The position numbers and the translations under genes were made by a program. A DNA stretch of 64,000 bases. It comes from Planctomycetota bacterium (GTDB lineage Bacteria > Planctomycetota > Phycisphaerae > WQYP01). How positions within the stretch are numbered: the first letter of the stretch is position 1; every line of letters begins with the position of its first letter. The notes beneath the pieces are model-generated. The model saw nothing but the letters and a program-made list of their open reading frames with translations. It had not been told where the DNA came from and searched no databases. The stretch is from positions 41,406 to 105,405 of the forward strand of contig JAJZDN010000004.1 of assembly GCA_021805985.1 (NCBI GenBank), given 5' to 3'. Of this stretch, positions 45,341-53,751 are shown piece after piece.

Positions 45341-46363
45341 ATGATTGTAGTCATGCAACAAGGCGCTGATAAATCCCGCGTGGATCATGTCGTATCGCTG
45401 ATACGGGAAATGGGCCTGCGTGAACATGTTATCGTGGGCACCGAGCGGACGGTCGTAGCGTGTATCGGCGATGAACGGAAAATGGATGTTGAACGCGTGG
45501 AAAATGTTTCGGGCGTGGAAAAGGTGATGCCCGTGCTGGCCCCTTATAAACTGGCCTCGCGGGAAGTAAAAAAGGAACGCTCTGTCGTGGCCCTCGGAGG
45601 AACGCTGGGAGCCAGTGCCGGCGGAAAAAAAATCGCTATGATTGCCGGTCCATGCTCGGTGGAAGATCGTGTTAAACTTCTCGAAGTGGCCCATGCGGTG
45701 AAAGAGGCGGGAGCTACCGCCCTGCGTGGCGGAGCGTTCAAACCGCGCACCAGTCCCTATGCGTTTCAGGGCATGGGTGAAAAAGGCTTGGAAATTCTGG
45801 CCGAGGCACGCGAACAAACCGGCTTGGCGGTGGTGACGGAAGTCATGTCCATTGAGCAGGTTCCTCTGGTGGCCAAATATGCGGACGTATTTCAGGTCGG
45901 CGCGCGGAATATGCAGAATTATAACTTGCTCTGGGCAGTGGGGGAGCAGAAAAAAACGGTTCTGCTCAAACGCGGCTTAAGCGCCACGCTGGAAGAATTT
46001 ATGCTCGCAGCCGAATATGTCATGTCGCGGGGTAACAGTAATGTGATCCTCTGTGAACGCGGTATTCGCACCTTTGAATCTTACTGCCGCAATACCCTGC
46101 CACTGGCGATTGTGCCGGAGGTCCACCGCATCAGCCATTTGCCTATTATTATTGACCCCTCCCAAGGCACGGGCCACGCCCATCTTGTGCCGGACATGTG
46201 CCGCGCTGCGGTCGCATGCGGTGCCGATGGATTAATTATTGAATGCCACAGCGATCCGGAACACGCCCTGACCGATGGTGCGCAATCCATAACACCTCAA
46301 GTCTTGAAATCGTTGATGGTGTCGTTGAAAAAAGTTGCTGCAGCTGTGGATCGAGAAATCTGA
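45341..46363 (+). CDS. aroF: 3-deoxy-7-phosphoheptulonate (DAHP) synthase, type I beta
   Basis: This 340-residue enzyme condenses PEP and erythrose-4-phosphate, the first step of aromatic amino acid synthesis. A ferredoxin-like regulatory domain (about 1-70) precedes the barrel, as in Thermotoga-type enzymes inhibited by Tyr/Phe. [20 protein letters not shown] and [10 protein letters not shown], then [18 protein letters not shown], are family motifs for metal and PEP binding. GGAG lies just upstream of the ATG. Transcription is predicted to be attenuated by aromatic amino acids. The protein domain and the RNA give two levels of feedback. Confidence 0.96.
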   Translation: MIVVMQQGADKSRVDHVVSLIREMGLREHVIVGTERTVVACIGDERKMDVERVENVSGVEKVMPVLAPYKLASREVKKERSVVALGGTLGASAGGKKIAMIAGPCSVEDRVKLLEVAHAVKEAGATALRGGAFKPRTSPYAFQGMGEKGLEILAEAREQTGLAVVTEVMSIEQVPLVAKYADVFQVGARNMQNYNLLWAVGEQKKTVLLKRGLSATLEEFMLAAEYVMSRGNSNVILCERGIRTFESYCRNTLPLAIVPEVHRISHLPIIIDPSQGTGHAHLVPDMCRAAVACGADGLIIECHSDPEHALTDGAQSITPQVLKSLMVSLKKVAAAVDREI

Positions 46364-46386
46364 TGATTGTTATTCCCACCATGGCG

Positions 46387-47175
46387 CTACAACACCTGAA
46401 TTTCCAGCCGACATGTGTTGCCATTGCCGTCGTCTTGATCAATACGTCGCGTTGACAGTTTTGGCGTTGCCGTAAGCTCAACCATGGCCGGGAAATCAGC
46501 CGCGTCTGATTGTGCCAGAGCCTGACGGCTGGAGCCGCCGGTCGAGGAAATTTCAGCCAGCGTGATGGCGGCCCAAGGTCGTAATTCCGAAAATGCATCA
46601 GGCGTGGCCAGCAGGCATAACAACGTGCGACAAACAGGTTCTGAATCAGGCTCTGAATCAGGCGAATTTGCATGAACGGGTGTTAGAAAATCTAACGATC
46701 CAGCGATGGCGGCGTTGGTTCTTCCGCTGGCGATCCACTTGGCGGCTCGGATGATTGCGAACATGCCTGGTGTACTGCGGTCGGCAAAAGTAATCATGGA
46801 GCCTCGTATGCCAAATGCAATAGTTAATTCGGCTGGCACAGTACTGGGCAAAGTCCGGCGAAATGCGGCGGGACTGGCAAATTTTCCGCCATCAGCAAAC
46901 CGCGAAGCCTGAAATATGCGGTCGTCTTCCAGTGAACCGTAGCGCGTTCCGATAAACATCCCCATCGTTTCTCTCTGGACCGCAGAGATCCCGTCCAGCA
47001 GCAAGGCGGTGAGCTTGTGGGATTGCGCCGTGATGGCATTATTTTCGCGGCCGGATAAATATCGGTGTTCCATACCGTCGGGGAGCGGGACTTCGGCGTT
47101 CATGTTCCGCACATAACGAACCGGTTCTATTCCGTCTTGCGCTGCCAGGCCGTAGATATACACAGTGTCAGTCAT
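46387..47175 (-). CDS. Ketosynthase-like partner without catalytic cysteine (CLF-like)
   Basis: This 262-residue protein resembles the N-terminal half of beta-ketoacyl synthases: MGMFIGTRYGSLEDD, SPAAFRRTLPSTVPAELTIAF and IASGRTNAAIAGSLDF. At the place of the active-site cysteine the sequence reads ITFADRSTPGM, with no Cys. No HGTGT-type C-terminal half is present. It overlaps the complete ketosynthase gene by eight bases and is translated after it, like the chain-length-factor partner of type II polyketide or aryl-polyene synthases (ApeC-like). I infer a non-catalytic subunit. Confidence 0.7.
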   Translation of the reverse strand: MTDTVYIYGLAAQDGIEPVRYVRNMNAEVPLPDGMEHRYLSGRENNAITAQSHKLTALLLDGISAVQRETMGMFIGTRYGSLEDDRIFQASRFADGGKFASPAAFRRTLPSTVPAELTIAFGIRGSMITFADRSTPGMFAIIRAAKWIASGRTNAAIAGSLDFLTPVHANSPDSEPDSEPVCRTLLCLLATPDAFSELRPWAAITLAEISSTGGSSRQALAQSDAADFPAMVELTATPKLSTRRIDQDDGNGNTCRLEIQVL

Positions 47176-48283
47176 GGCCTACGCTCTCGCACTTCGAGAT
47201 TCCCAATACAATAGCGGCATTCAATCCCCCAAAACCGCTGGCCGTTTTTAAGATGCGTTTCACTGGTGCAGCCGCCAAGGATGTCCGGACAAAATTTAAC
47301 TCCGGCCACTGCGGATCTTCAAGGCCGGTTATCGCGGGTACCACCCGCCGATGCAGCATCCATGCCGCCAATGCCGTTTCAATAACTCCGCTGGCTCCCA
47401 GCGTATGGCCCAGAAACCCCTTGGCGGCCGTAAGATAGGGCCTGTGTTCAAATACTTGGCGCATGGCCAAGGCCTCCATAGCGTCGTTATAAGCTGTGCC
47501 CGTGCCATGAAGTATTACAGCGTCAATGCCGCCGCCATCAAGGCCAGCGAGGGCTTGGTGGATTGCCCGGATCAGCCCTGAAGCTTCCCGATCTGGTGCT
47601 GTCAGATGTGTCGCATCACAGGACATTCCCCAGCCTTCCAGGAAGATACTGGGACCTCGTCCGCGCGGTTGCAGATGGTCGCTGGAAGTTAGCAGACATG
47701 CCGCAGCGGCAGAACCCAGTGCCAAGCCGTCGCGTTGTCGGTCAAATGGGCGGCACTGTGTTCTGGTAATTGCTTTGAGTGCGTGAAAACCATCCTGAAT
47801 GAATCCCCCCGCCACATCCGCGCCACACACGACCATCTGTTTTACCTCGTGTGATTCGATCATCATGGCCGCCTCGATAATCGCGGTTAAGCCCGAACTG
47901 CACGCGGTGGAAATAACCCTTTGCGGGCCGCCAAGACCAAAGCGCCGGGCTAACGCATGAACGTTATCCGAAAGCAGTGGTGGGGTGGCTGCACCATGCT
48001 TTGCGCTGCTGGAATTCAGCCACGCCTCCACACTTTGCATATCAGCTTTGGTCGTAGCCAGAATTAACCCGCACTGATCGCGGTCTTCCGGTGGGGGAAG
48101 CGCGGCGGTGATGGCTTGTGTGGTTAAGGTGTCCCAGAGATTATCCGCGGACACTCGGGGTGGAACAGGTGGGGCGGCTTCCCCGGAAAGCCACGCTGAA
48201 AAAATGCTTTCTGCCGACGAATGCTCCGGGGTCGCTGCGCCAAAACAAGAAAGCCGGACTGTCGGGTATTGCTGAGCGGTCAT
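47168..48283 (-). CDS. Beta-ketoacyl-ACP synthase (FabF/ApeO-like)
   Basis: This 371-residue thiolase-fold condensing enzyme has the catalytic Cys in ISTACSSGLT, the first His in LHGTGTAYND and the second in GFLGHTLGASGVIETALA, with the lysine in AAKGFLGH. So Cys-His-His is intact. It is shorter than FabF (~410). It forms an overlapping pair with the Cys-less protein, and diverges from an acyltransferase-hot-dog-ACP operon 108 bases away. The cluster suggests an unusual acyl chain, perhaps polyene-like, on a lipid. Confidence 0.88.
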   Translation of the reverse strand: MTAQQYPTVRLSCFGAATPEHSSAESIFSAWLSGEAAPPVPPRVSADNLWDTLTTQAITAALPPPEDRDQCGLILATTKADMQSVEAWLNSSSAKHGAATPPLLSDNVHALARRFGLGGPQRVISTACSSGLTAIIEAAMMIESHEVKQMVVCGADVAGGFIQDGFHALKAITRTQCRPFDRQRDGLALGSAAAACLLTSSDHLQPRGRGPSIFLEGWGMSCDATHLTAPDREASGLIRAIHQALAGLDGGGIDAVILHGTGTAYNDAMEALAMRQVFEHRPYLTAAKGFLGHTLGASGVIETALAAWMLHRRVVPAITGLEDPQWPELNFVRTSLAAAPVKRILKTASGFGGLNAAIVLGISKCESVGHD

Positions 48284-48391
48284 TGCTCACCAGTGTAATT
48301 GATTTGTTTCAAGTCGTCGCTGAACGTAGAATCTATTTAGACAGGATTCTAGCGGTTTGCGGAGGATTCGGTCATAGCAGGGTGCGGCAAA

Positions 48392-49267
48392 ATGGCCGAG
48401 TATGTGGAAACTCAATCAATGGAAGCGGCACCGCGCCGTGCGATCACGCTGCGCGTGGTGCTTCGCACTACGTTCGTTTTGACTTGGTTCGCCATTTATC
48501 TGGTTATTTTAACGTTAATTTTAGGACCATTTTTATGGATATGGTGCTGGTTTTTTGACCGGCAGCGGCGCAGTGTCCGCAAATTGGTGCGAATGTTTTA
48601 CCGGCAGGGCATGCGTGCGTACTGCGGAAAAAATATGCGTATTAAGGAATTTGACTGGTCGGCGATTCGCGGCCCCTGCATTTTGATCGCGAACCATCAG
48701 TCCGCGATCGACATTCTTCTGATGTTCCAACTTCCGCCCGATGGTTGCTGTTGGTCCAAAGAATGGCCGTTCCAACAGCCCGTTCTGGGGTGGCTGATGT
48801 CGTTAAGTGGGCATTTACACGTCGAGCAACCGGATATTGTCAATCGGGCCACAGAGATGATACAGACTGGGCAAAGCATGTACATATTTCCCGAAGGTAC
48901 CCGGTCGCGATCTTTGAAACTCGGGCGGTTTCACGAAGGTGCTTTCCAACTGGCATGCAGGACCAATGTGCCGGTTGTGCCGGTTGCGATTCACGGCAGC
49001 GGGAATTGCATGCCGCCGGGACAGATCGCTATTTTTGACGTGCCGATTCTCGTTGAACCACTGGGCATTCTGTACCCGGATCACAGCTTGGAGCATCCGC
49101 AACGCGAACTCAAAAAGCAGGTGCGTGAAATGATTGTAGCGGCATTGGCGCGCGGGCCGGACCCAGGCCGCGAAGGGAAAAGTCACGTGGCAGGTACTGA
49201 ACCGCTTGACACTTTCCATCCAGTGGTTACGAATTTCAATTCGGCAGGAGAAACGCCCCATGGCTGA
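48392..49267 (+). CDS. PlsC-type 1-acyl-glycerol-3-phosphate acyltransferase-like protein
   Basis: This 291-residue membrane-associated protein has an N-terminal hydrophobic helix (about 21-48). The acyltransferase box NHQSAID (His-x4-Asp) and FPEGTRSRS follow. It should move an acyl group onto a lipid head, here possibly the product of the adjacent synthase. It overlaps the next gene by eight bases. In aryl-polyene loci a similar acyltransferase sits in the cluster. Confidence 0.87.
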   Translation: MAEYVETQSMEAAPRRAITLRVVLRTTFVLTWFAIYLVILTLILGPFLWIWCWFFDRQRRSVRKLVRMFYRQGMRAYCGKNMRIKEFDWSAIRGPCILIANHQSAIDILLMFQLPPDGCCWSKEWPFQQPVLGWLMSLSGHLHVEQPDIVNRATEMIQTGQSMYIFPEGTRSRSLKLGRFHEGAFQLACRTNVPVVPVAIHGSGNCMPPGQIAIFDVPILVEPLGILYPDHSLEHPQRELKKQVREMIVAALARGPDPGREGKSHVAGTEPLDTFHPVVTNFNSAGETPHG

Positions 49268-49691
49268 AAACGCGGGTGAAAACCTTGCGGGGAATATTCC
49301 TCATGCCGGTCCTATGCGTTGGCTTAGTTCCGCGTTCGCTAAGCAGGATAATTCGATTTCCGCGCAACAATATATTTCGGCTGATCATCCATTTCTACTT
49401 CACGGCCGGCTTCCGCGGTCCGCCATCATTGAATATATAGCGCAGAGCGCCGCGGCGGGGGGGAAGGCTATGGCCTTAGGGAACCATACAGACCAACCTG
49501 TTTCGGGTATGTTAATAGCCTTGCGGGATGTGAGGTTTTATGGGTCTGCCGGTGCGGGAGATACCTTAAGCCTGCGGGTTGCGGTGACACATCGCATGGG
49601 AAATATGTATCGTTGTCGCGGCCAAGCCCATTGTGGGGAAGCGCTGATCTGTGAAGGCTGGTTTTCATTCTGCATGCATAGTAGTAAATAA
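49260..49691 (+). CDS. ApeP-like 3-hydroxyacyl-ACP dehydratase (hot-dog fold)
   Basis: This 143-residue protein starts at ATG 49260 within the previous gene (AGGAG upstream). The sequence IPHAGPMRWLSS near the N-terminus and DHPFLLHGRLPRSAIIEYIAQSAAA (about 41-65) match the ApeP/FabZ-like hot-dog family of aryl-polyene synthesis. It should dehydrate hydroxyacyl-ACP during chain building. Its proximity to KS, ACP and a second hot-dog gene supports this. Confidence 0.78.
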   Translation: MAENAGENLAGNIPHAGPMRWLSSAFAKQDNSISAQQYISADHPFLLHGRLPRSAIIEYIAQSAAAGGKAMALGNHTDQPVSGMLIALRDVRFYGSAGAGDTLSLRVAVTHRMGNMYRCRGQAHCGEALICEGWFSFCMHSSK

Positions 49692-49707
49692 AGTTTATGG
49701 AGTATTC

Positions 49708-49980
49708 ATGACGCCTACTGAGCGGAAACTTATCGATATTTTAAAAGAGGGCCTGAAACTGCGCATGGATGTCGCCCTGATTCAGCCCGATACCGTTATT
49801 TTTGGAAAAAACGGTTTAGGTTTGGATTCCGTGGATGTGCTGGAAATTGCTGTGCTTATTGATAAACATTTTGGTGTGGCCCTGCAGGATAACAATGACG
49901 AAGTTCGCGGGGCGCTGGCGACAATCGGATCTCTTGCGGCATACATCGACCGCAACGGGCCGCCTACCGCAAATGCTTGA
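49708..49980 (+). CDS. Acyl carrier protein
   Basis: This 90-residue acidic helical protein has GLDSVDVLE near residue 38, where the serine takes the phosphopantetheine arm. GGAG precedes ATG 49708. It is the dedicated carrier of this cluster, between the two hot-dog genes, and distinct from a housekeeping AcpP, which would be beside fabF. Confidence 0.88.
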   Translation: MTPTERKLIDILKEGLKLRMDVALIQPDTVIFGKNGLGLDSVDVLEIAVLIDKHFGVALQDNNDEVRGALATIGSLAAYIDRNGPPTANA

Positions 49981-49992
49981 ACGAGTGATTCT

Positions 49993-50400
49993 GTGGATAC
50001 TGCAACGTACATTCTGGGAGCCTGTTCCGGTGCGCATATTATGCCGCACCCCATCACGCCGGAAGCGCCCGCAACGCCGGGGCTTTCCACCCGCGCATGG
50101 TTTCCGGCCCAACATGTCGGTTTTCAGGGCCATTTCCCTGGCAACCCGCTGCTGCCCGGGTTTTTACATATCGAGTTAGTGCTGGATATTTTGCACAGCT
50201 CTTTCTCACGCGTTGAACTGCTGGCCGTGCGTAGCGCTAAATTTTTGCGACCGATTCTTCCGGATGAAATAATCGACGTGAATGTGAGTTTTGACTCCGA
50301 CGGCAGCATTGCAGCCAAGCTTTACGTCTCGGGAGCAGTAGTTTCCGAACTGGTCTTGGAAGTATCGACTGTGGCATCGGATGCCGCCCAGAAATCGTAA
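49993..50400 (+). CDS. ApeI/FabA-like hot-dog dehydratase
   Basis: This 135-residue protein begins at a GTG 12 bases after the ACP stop. GFQGHFPGNPLLPGFLHIELV (about 43-63) is the FabZ/ApeI catalytic segment with His and, at a shifted position, Glu. The short length fits ApeI. A second dehydratase beside ApeP-like is a feature of aryl-polyene loci. Its 3' end overlaps the convergent acyltransferase gene by 79 bases. Confidence 0.75.
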   Translation: MDTATYILGACSGAHIMPHPITPEAPATPGLSTRAWFPAQHVGFQGHFPGNPLLPGFLHIELVLDILHSSFSRVELLAVRSAKFLRPILPDEIIDVNVSFDSDGSIAAKLYVSGAVVSELVLEVSTVASDAAQKS

Positions 50401-51302
50401 AAATTTCCCCATTGATCCGGATATTTCCGCACCAGGGCTTCAAGATCAGCAGCATAGTCCTGGGCAGCTTTTCTAACCAATTCGTCGCGCGATAATCCAT
50501 TATCCGAATCATAAATGCGAGGTTCCGAAACAAACATGCGATAATGCCGCGGACTTTCCCGCAAGGTAAACGCTGTTATCACCGCCGCCTTGCCAACAAC
50601 CGCCGCAGTAAACGGGCCGGCCGGCAAGTAGACGTTGCCTCCCAGCAGTGACACTTGGACTTTCCGTCCGTCCATAACCCGATCGGCCCGAATTCCTACG
50701 TATTGTTTCTGCCGCAACGCACCCATAATCTGCAGCCCCGCGGCAAGCGGATCGGTTGAATTGATAAACTTCATGCCCTGAAGCATTTTCCATTGGTCTT
50801 GATGGAATTTCTCCGTGCTGTCACTAAAATCACGGTACATCACGAAGTGCATTTTTGCCGGATCAATGTGGGTCCTTAACCATATGGTGGCTATTTCCAG
50901 AGCGCCGAAGTGCGCGGTCAGAATCAGCAGGCCGCGCTGCAGATCTAAAGCTCGCTTCAGCCGATCGCGATGATCCGATGCCACGGTGATTCCGGCATTG
51001 GCACCGGCCAATGCGACACTCCGATCCATAATCAGAATGCCGAACATGCGCACCTGCTGATAGCTATGCCAATAGAGTCGCCAGCGGCCATGAATGCCTT
51101 TCACACGCTTTTGAAATTGCATGGCGGCAAGGCGCGCAGGGCGGTTAAATATCCAAAAACCCAGCGAGACAACTCCAGCCGCGAAATATCCCAGAGCCGG
51201 CACGCGCCGGCCAAGGAACAACATAAACATGTTGCCACGGTATCCGAAGCGATGTTTCGCTCGGACGGTTGGTTTGGCGGAGTCAGGCAAAGGTGCATCC
51301 AT
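50322..51302 (-). CDS. LpxL/HtrB-family lysophospholipid acyltransferase
   Basis: This ~326-residue membrane protein has an N-terminal hydrophobic region (about 25-55). The acyltransferase motif LTAHFGALE (His-x4-Glu) lies near residue 128. A later GIRADRVMDGRKVQVSLLGG resembles the lipid A acyltransferase family. It probably transfers an acyl chain from ACP to a membrane lipid. Start: ATG 51302 is preferred; a TTG at 51326 and a GTG at 51305 are in frame and none has a strong ribosome site. It converges with the hot-dog gene and overlaps its 3' end. Confidence 0.8.
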   Translation of the reverse strand: MDAPLPDSAKPTVRAKHRFGYRGNMFMLFLGRRVPALGYFAAGVVSLGFWIFNRPARLAAMQFQKRVKGIHGRWRLYWHSYQQVRMFGILIMDRSVALAGANAGITVASDHRDRLKRALDLQRGLLILTAHFGALEIATIWLRTHIDPAKMHFVMYRDFSDSTEKFHQDQWKMLQGMKFINSTDPLAAGLQIMGALRQKQYVGIRADRVMDGRKVQVSLLGGNVYLPAGPFTAAVVGKAAVITAFTLRESPRHYRMFVSEPRIYDSDNGLSRDELVRKAAQDYAADLEALVRKYPDQWGNFYDFWAASDATVDTSKTSSETTAPET

Positions 51303-51454
51303 CACCCCAGAGAGTGTATCACACAATCGGATGCATGCGACATTGCTTAATGAGCTAAGTTCTCAGTCAGTGGCCTGTAGCGGAAAATGGGGCAATATGT
51401 TTCCGGCGCTGGCGGTTTGACGTTATAACCGGTACAAAAGATGCGCTGAATTTA

Positions 51455-52417
51455 ATGGGTATTGGTAAAAGAGCCATGGCATTTGGATTTATTAAGAAAG
51501 CACTGGGGCAAAGCGTAGAAAAATTACGCACCGGCCTGACCCGCACGCGCGAAGCACTGGTAGGATCATTACGCACGCTTTTAACCGGTCGTAAGCTCGA
51601 TCAGCAGTTGCTCGATGAATTGCGGCAACGCCTGATCACCGCCGATCTGGGTGTCGTGGCGACAGATCACATTATTAACGACCTTAACGCGGCCTGGAAA
51701 CAGGGCCGCATACAATCCGGCGACCAGGTTCTGGCTTTTCTGCAGGAAGATATGCGGGCCTATTGGCCGGTGGAATCACGTGCGTTAAAATTCGCGCCCG
51801 TCGGCCCCACGGTCATTTTGGTGACCGGGATCAATGGCGCGGGTAAAACCACCAGTATCGCCAAGCTGGGGCAATATCTGAAAAATCAGAACAAGACCGT
51901 CATGGTCGCTGCTTGTGATACCTTCCGCGCTGCTGCCGTGGACCAGTTGACCATCTGGTCTCAGCGTATCGGCGTGGAGATTGTCAAACATCAGATGGGC
52001 AGTGACCCGGCCGCAGTCGCGTTCGATGCCTGCAAGGCAGCCGTGGCTCGGAACATCGACGTGCTGATTATTGACACCGCCGGTCGCCTGCACACGCAGG
52101 ATCATTTAATGCGGGAACTGGAAAAAATTCGCCGCGTGATTCAGAAAATTATTCCCGCGGCTCCTCATGAATCGCTGCTGGTGCTGGATGCCACCATCGG
52201 GCAGAACGCCATACGGCAGGCCGAAGAATTCACCAAATCCGTTGAACTCACCGGCATATTTTTAGCCAAACTCGATGGCACCGCTAAAGGCGGTATTGTC
52301 GTAGCCATTCGCCGCCAATTAAACCTGCCGGTAAAATTCGTCGGCATCGGCGAAACCCCCGAAGACATTGCCCCCTTCAACCCCGACGAATTCGTCGAAG
52401 CCCTCTTTGCCACGTGA
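51455..52417 (+). CDS. ftsY: Signal recognition particle receptor FtsY
   Basis: This 320-residue SRP-GTPase delivers ribosome-nascent-chain complexes to the Sec translocon. A helical N domain (about 20-110) is followed by the G domain: P-loop TGINGAGKTTSIAK, VAACDTFRAAAVDQL, LIIDTAGRL and LAKLDGTAKGG, with the FVGIGE closing segment. It lacks the long acidic A domain of enteric FtsY, typical of many phyla. The start may be ATG 51455 or the ATG at 51476 (MAFGFIKK), which better fits other short FtsY proteins. Confidence 0.95.
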   Translation: MGIGKRAMAFGFIKKALGQSVEKLRTGLTRTREALVGSLRTLLTGRKLDQQLLDELRQRLITADLGVVATDHIINDLNAAWKQGRIQSGDQVLAFLQEDMRAYWPVESRALKFAPVGPTVILVTGINGAGKTTSIAKLGQYLKNQNKTVMVAACDTFRAAAVDQLTIWSQRIGVEIVKHQMGSDPAAVAFDACKAAVARNIDVLIIDTAGRLHTQDHLMRELEKIRRVIQKIIPAAPHESLLVLDATIGQNAIRQAEEFTKSVELTGIFLAKLDGTAKGGIVVAIRRQLNLPVKFVGIGETPEDIAPFNPDEFVEALFAT

Positions 52418-52498
52418 AGGTTACCGCCCGGATTTGATTCTCTACCGTGCGCGTCTCGGGTCGACGGGATATCCATAACATAAATGGTACCAAATGTT

Positions 52499-53383
52499 CT
52501 AATATAATAAATTCGCGCCGAAGTGGGGGATATCGCCCGCCCTAACCTCCGCAGCCCACCTATCCAATTTTCCAGAATCCATTTTCCAAAATTTATGGCA
52601 GAGCGCAAAATATTGAAGTACCGTATTCCGCTGTCCCTTTTCAAGCAGGTCTTTTGCCAAACTCATGTTGGGGCCGAAACTGTCCATTTGCGGAGACCCG
52701 GGACTTTTGGCCGCCGCAAGCAAATATCGGTCGGCTTCTTTAATATGACCTTCACGCACGGCAATTCGTCCGAGCACCAAGTTCCCATTTTGGATGGCGT
52801 TGCCGTAATTCCAGTTACCCCGAAAGCGCGGGGCGAGTTTAAGCAAATTTTTTGCGTATTGACGAGCTCGTTTGATCCTGCCGATAGCCAGGCATTCCTT
52901 GGCGGCATCGCCAAGCGCATAGAACTTTTGCTTGTCCGCCGGCGCGTTATTAGGCTCTACGATAGCCTGATTGAAGGACCCTCTGGTTGTGGCAGGCATA
53001 TTTGCCACGTGCAGAGCCAGAACGGCCAAGACCCCAACAAACACTGCCAGCAGTAACCCATTCGTGCAGATGCCAATGATAGCCTTTTTAATCACGCCCT
53101 CATTCCCAAACCTCCTGGTCAGCAGCAGCGCCACGATTCCGGCGATCAAGCCAAGCAGGATTAGCAGCGGCGGGGCTATTTCAAGGAAAGCATCTGTCGC
53201 GAACCGCGCGGCATCTCCGGGCATTCGGAACGCTACATACAAAGGCAGCGGAGACATAGAAACAACTATGCCTACGCACACCGCCGCCAGCGGGGCGGCC
53301 AAACTGACCCATGCGAGCGCCCGGGCAAAACGATATCCGACTGATATTGCCGCGTTCTCAGGCGATGAGAAGGAATTATTCAT
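52499..53383 (-). CDS. Membrane protein with TPR-like C-terminal domain
   Basis: This 294-residue protein has three or four hydrophobic helices (about 25-45, 70-88, 100-120) and a helical C-terminal half from about 150. GNAIQNGNLVLGRIAVREG and the last 60 residues (SPGSPQMDSFGPNMSLAKDLLEKG, then FWKM) match a widespread uncharacterised repeat-like domain seen on diverse membrane proteins. I chose ATG 53383; a GTG at 53404 is also in frame. Role unknown. It is divergent to the ilvB gene. Confidence 0.55.
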   Translation of the reverse strand: MNNSFSSPENAAISVGYRFARALAWVSLAAPLAAVCVGIVVSMSPLPLYVAFRMPGDAARFATDAFLEIAPPLLILLGLIAGIVALLLTRRFGNEGVIKKAIIGICTNGLLLAVFVGVLAVLALHVANMPATTRGSFNQAIVEPNNAPADKQKFYALGDAAKECLAIGRIKRARQYAKNLLKLAPRFRGNWNYGNAIQNGNLVLGRIAVREGHIKEADRYLLAAAKSPGSPQMDSFGPNMSLAKDLLEKGQRNTVLQYFALCHKFWKMDSGKLDRWAAEVRAGDIPHFGANLLY

Positions 53384-53751
53384 AGTCCAATCCCTCGAAA
53401 TCACTGGTCAGCATCACGACAACCACATTAACAACATCCGCACCGGTTCGCGACCAAACCGAAATTGTAATCCGTATTCGCGGAATGGCGGAATGATGAT
53501 GCGATGCCATCCGAAATTAGCTGCAAGTGACGGCGATTTGCCAAAAAGAAAAGCCTGTACAAGGCGCTTGCATTTTAGCAATAAACCTGCTATGAATATG
53601 CCATCGACGGCGAATATCCGGTACTGCGGTTCCGGTATATTTGCTATCCCGGCTTGCCGGGACGGCGGCCTGGTTGGGCGCTGGTGTAATCTGCCGTGCG
53701 GCGGACGCTATGCTAACCTTTCCAATGCAGCCGATGTTGTATGAGGTTTTT
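53384..53751. other. Spacer between divergent genes, upstream of ilvB
   Basis: About 370 bases hold no convincing gene. A perfect hairpin TCCCGGC-TT-GCCGGGA lies at 53647-53662, without a T-run. Unlike the aroF and cimA leaders, I see no branched-chain leader peptide and terminator pair ahead of ilvB. Confidence 0.4.

Noticed and set aside
48118..48558. Plus-strand frame across the divergent KS and acyltransferase promoters
   Set aside because: Off-frame overlap of both real genes; no motifs.
53384..53751. Search for a third attenuator before ilvB
   Set aside because: The hairpin at 53647-53662 has no T-run and no branched-chain-rich short frame precedes it.
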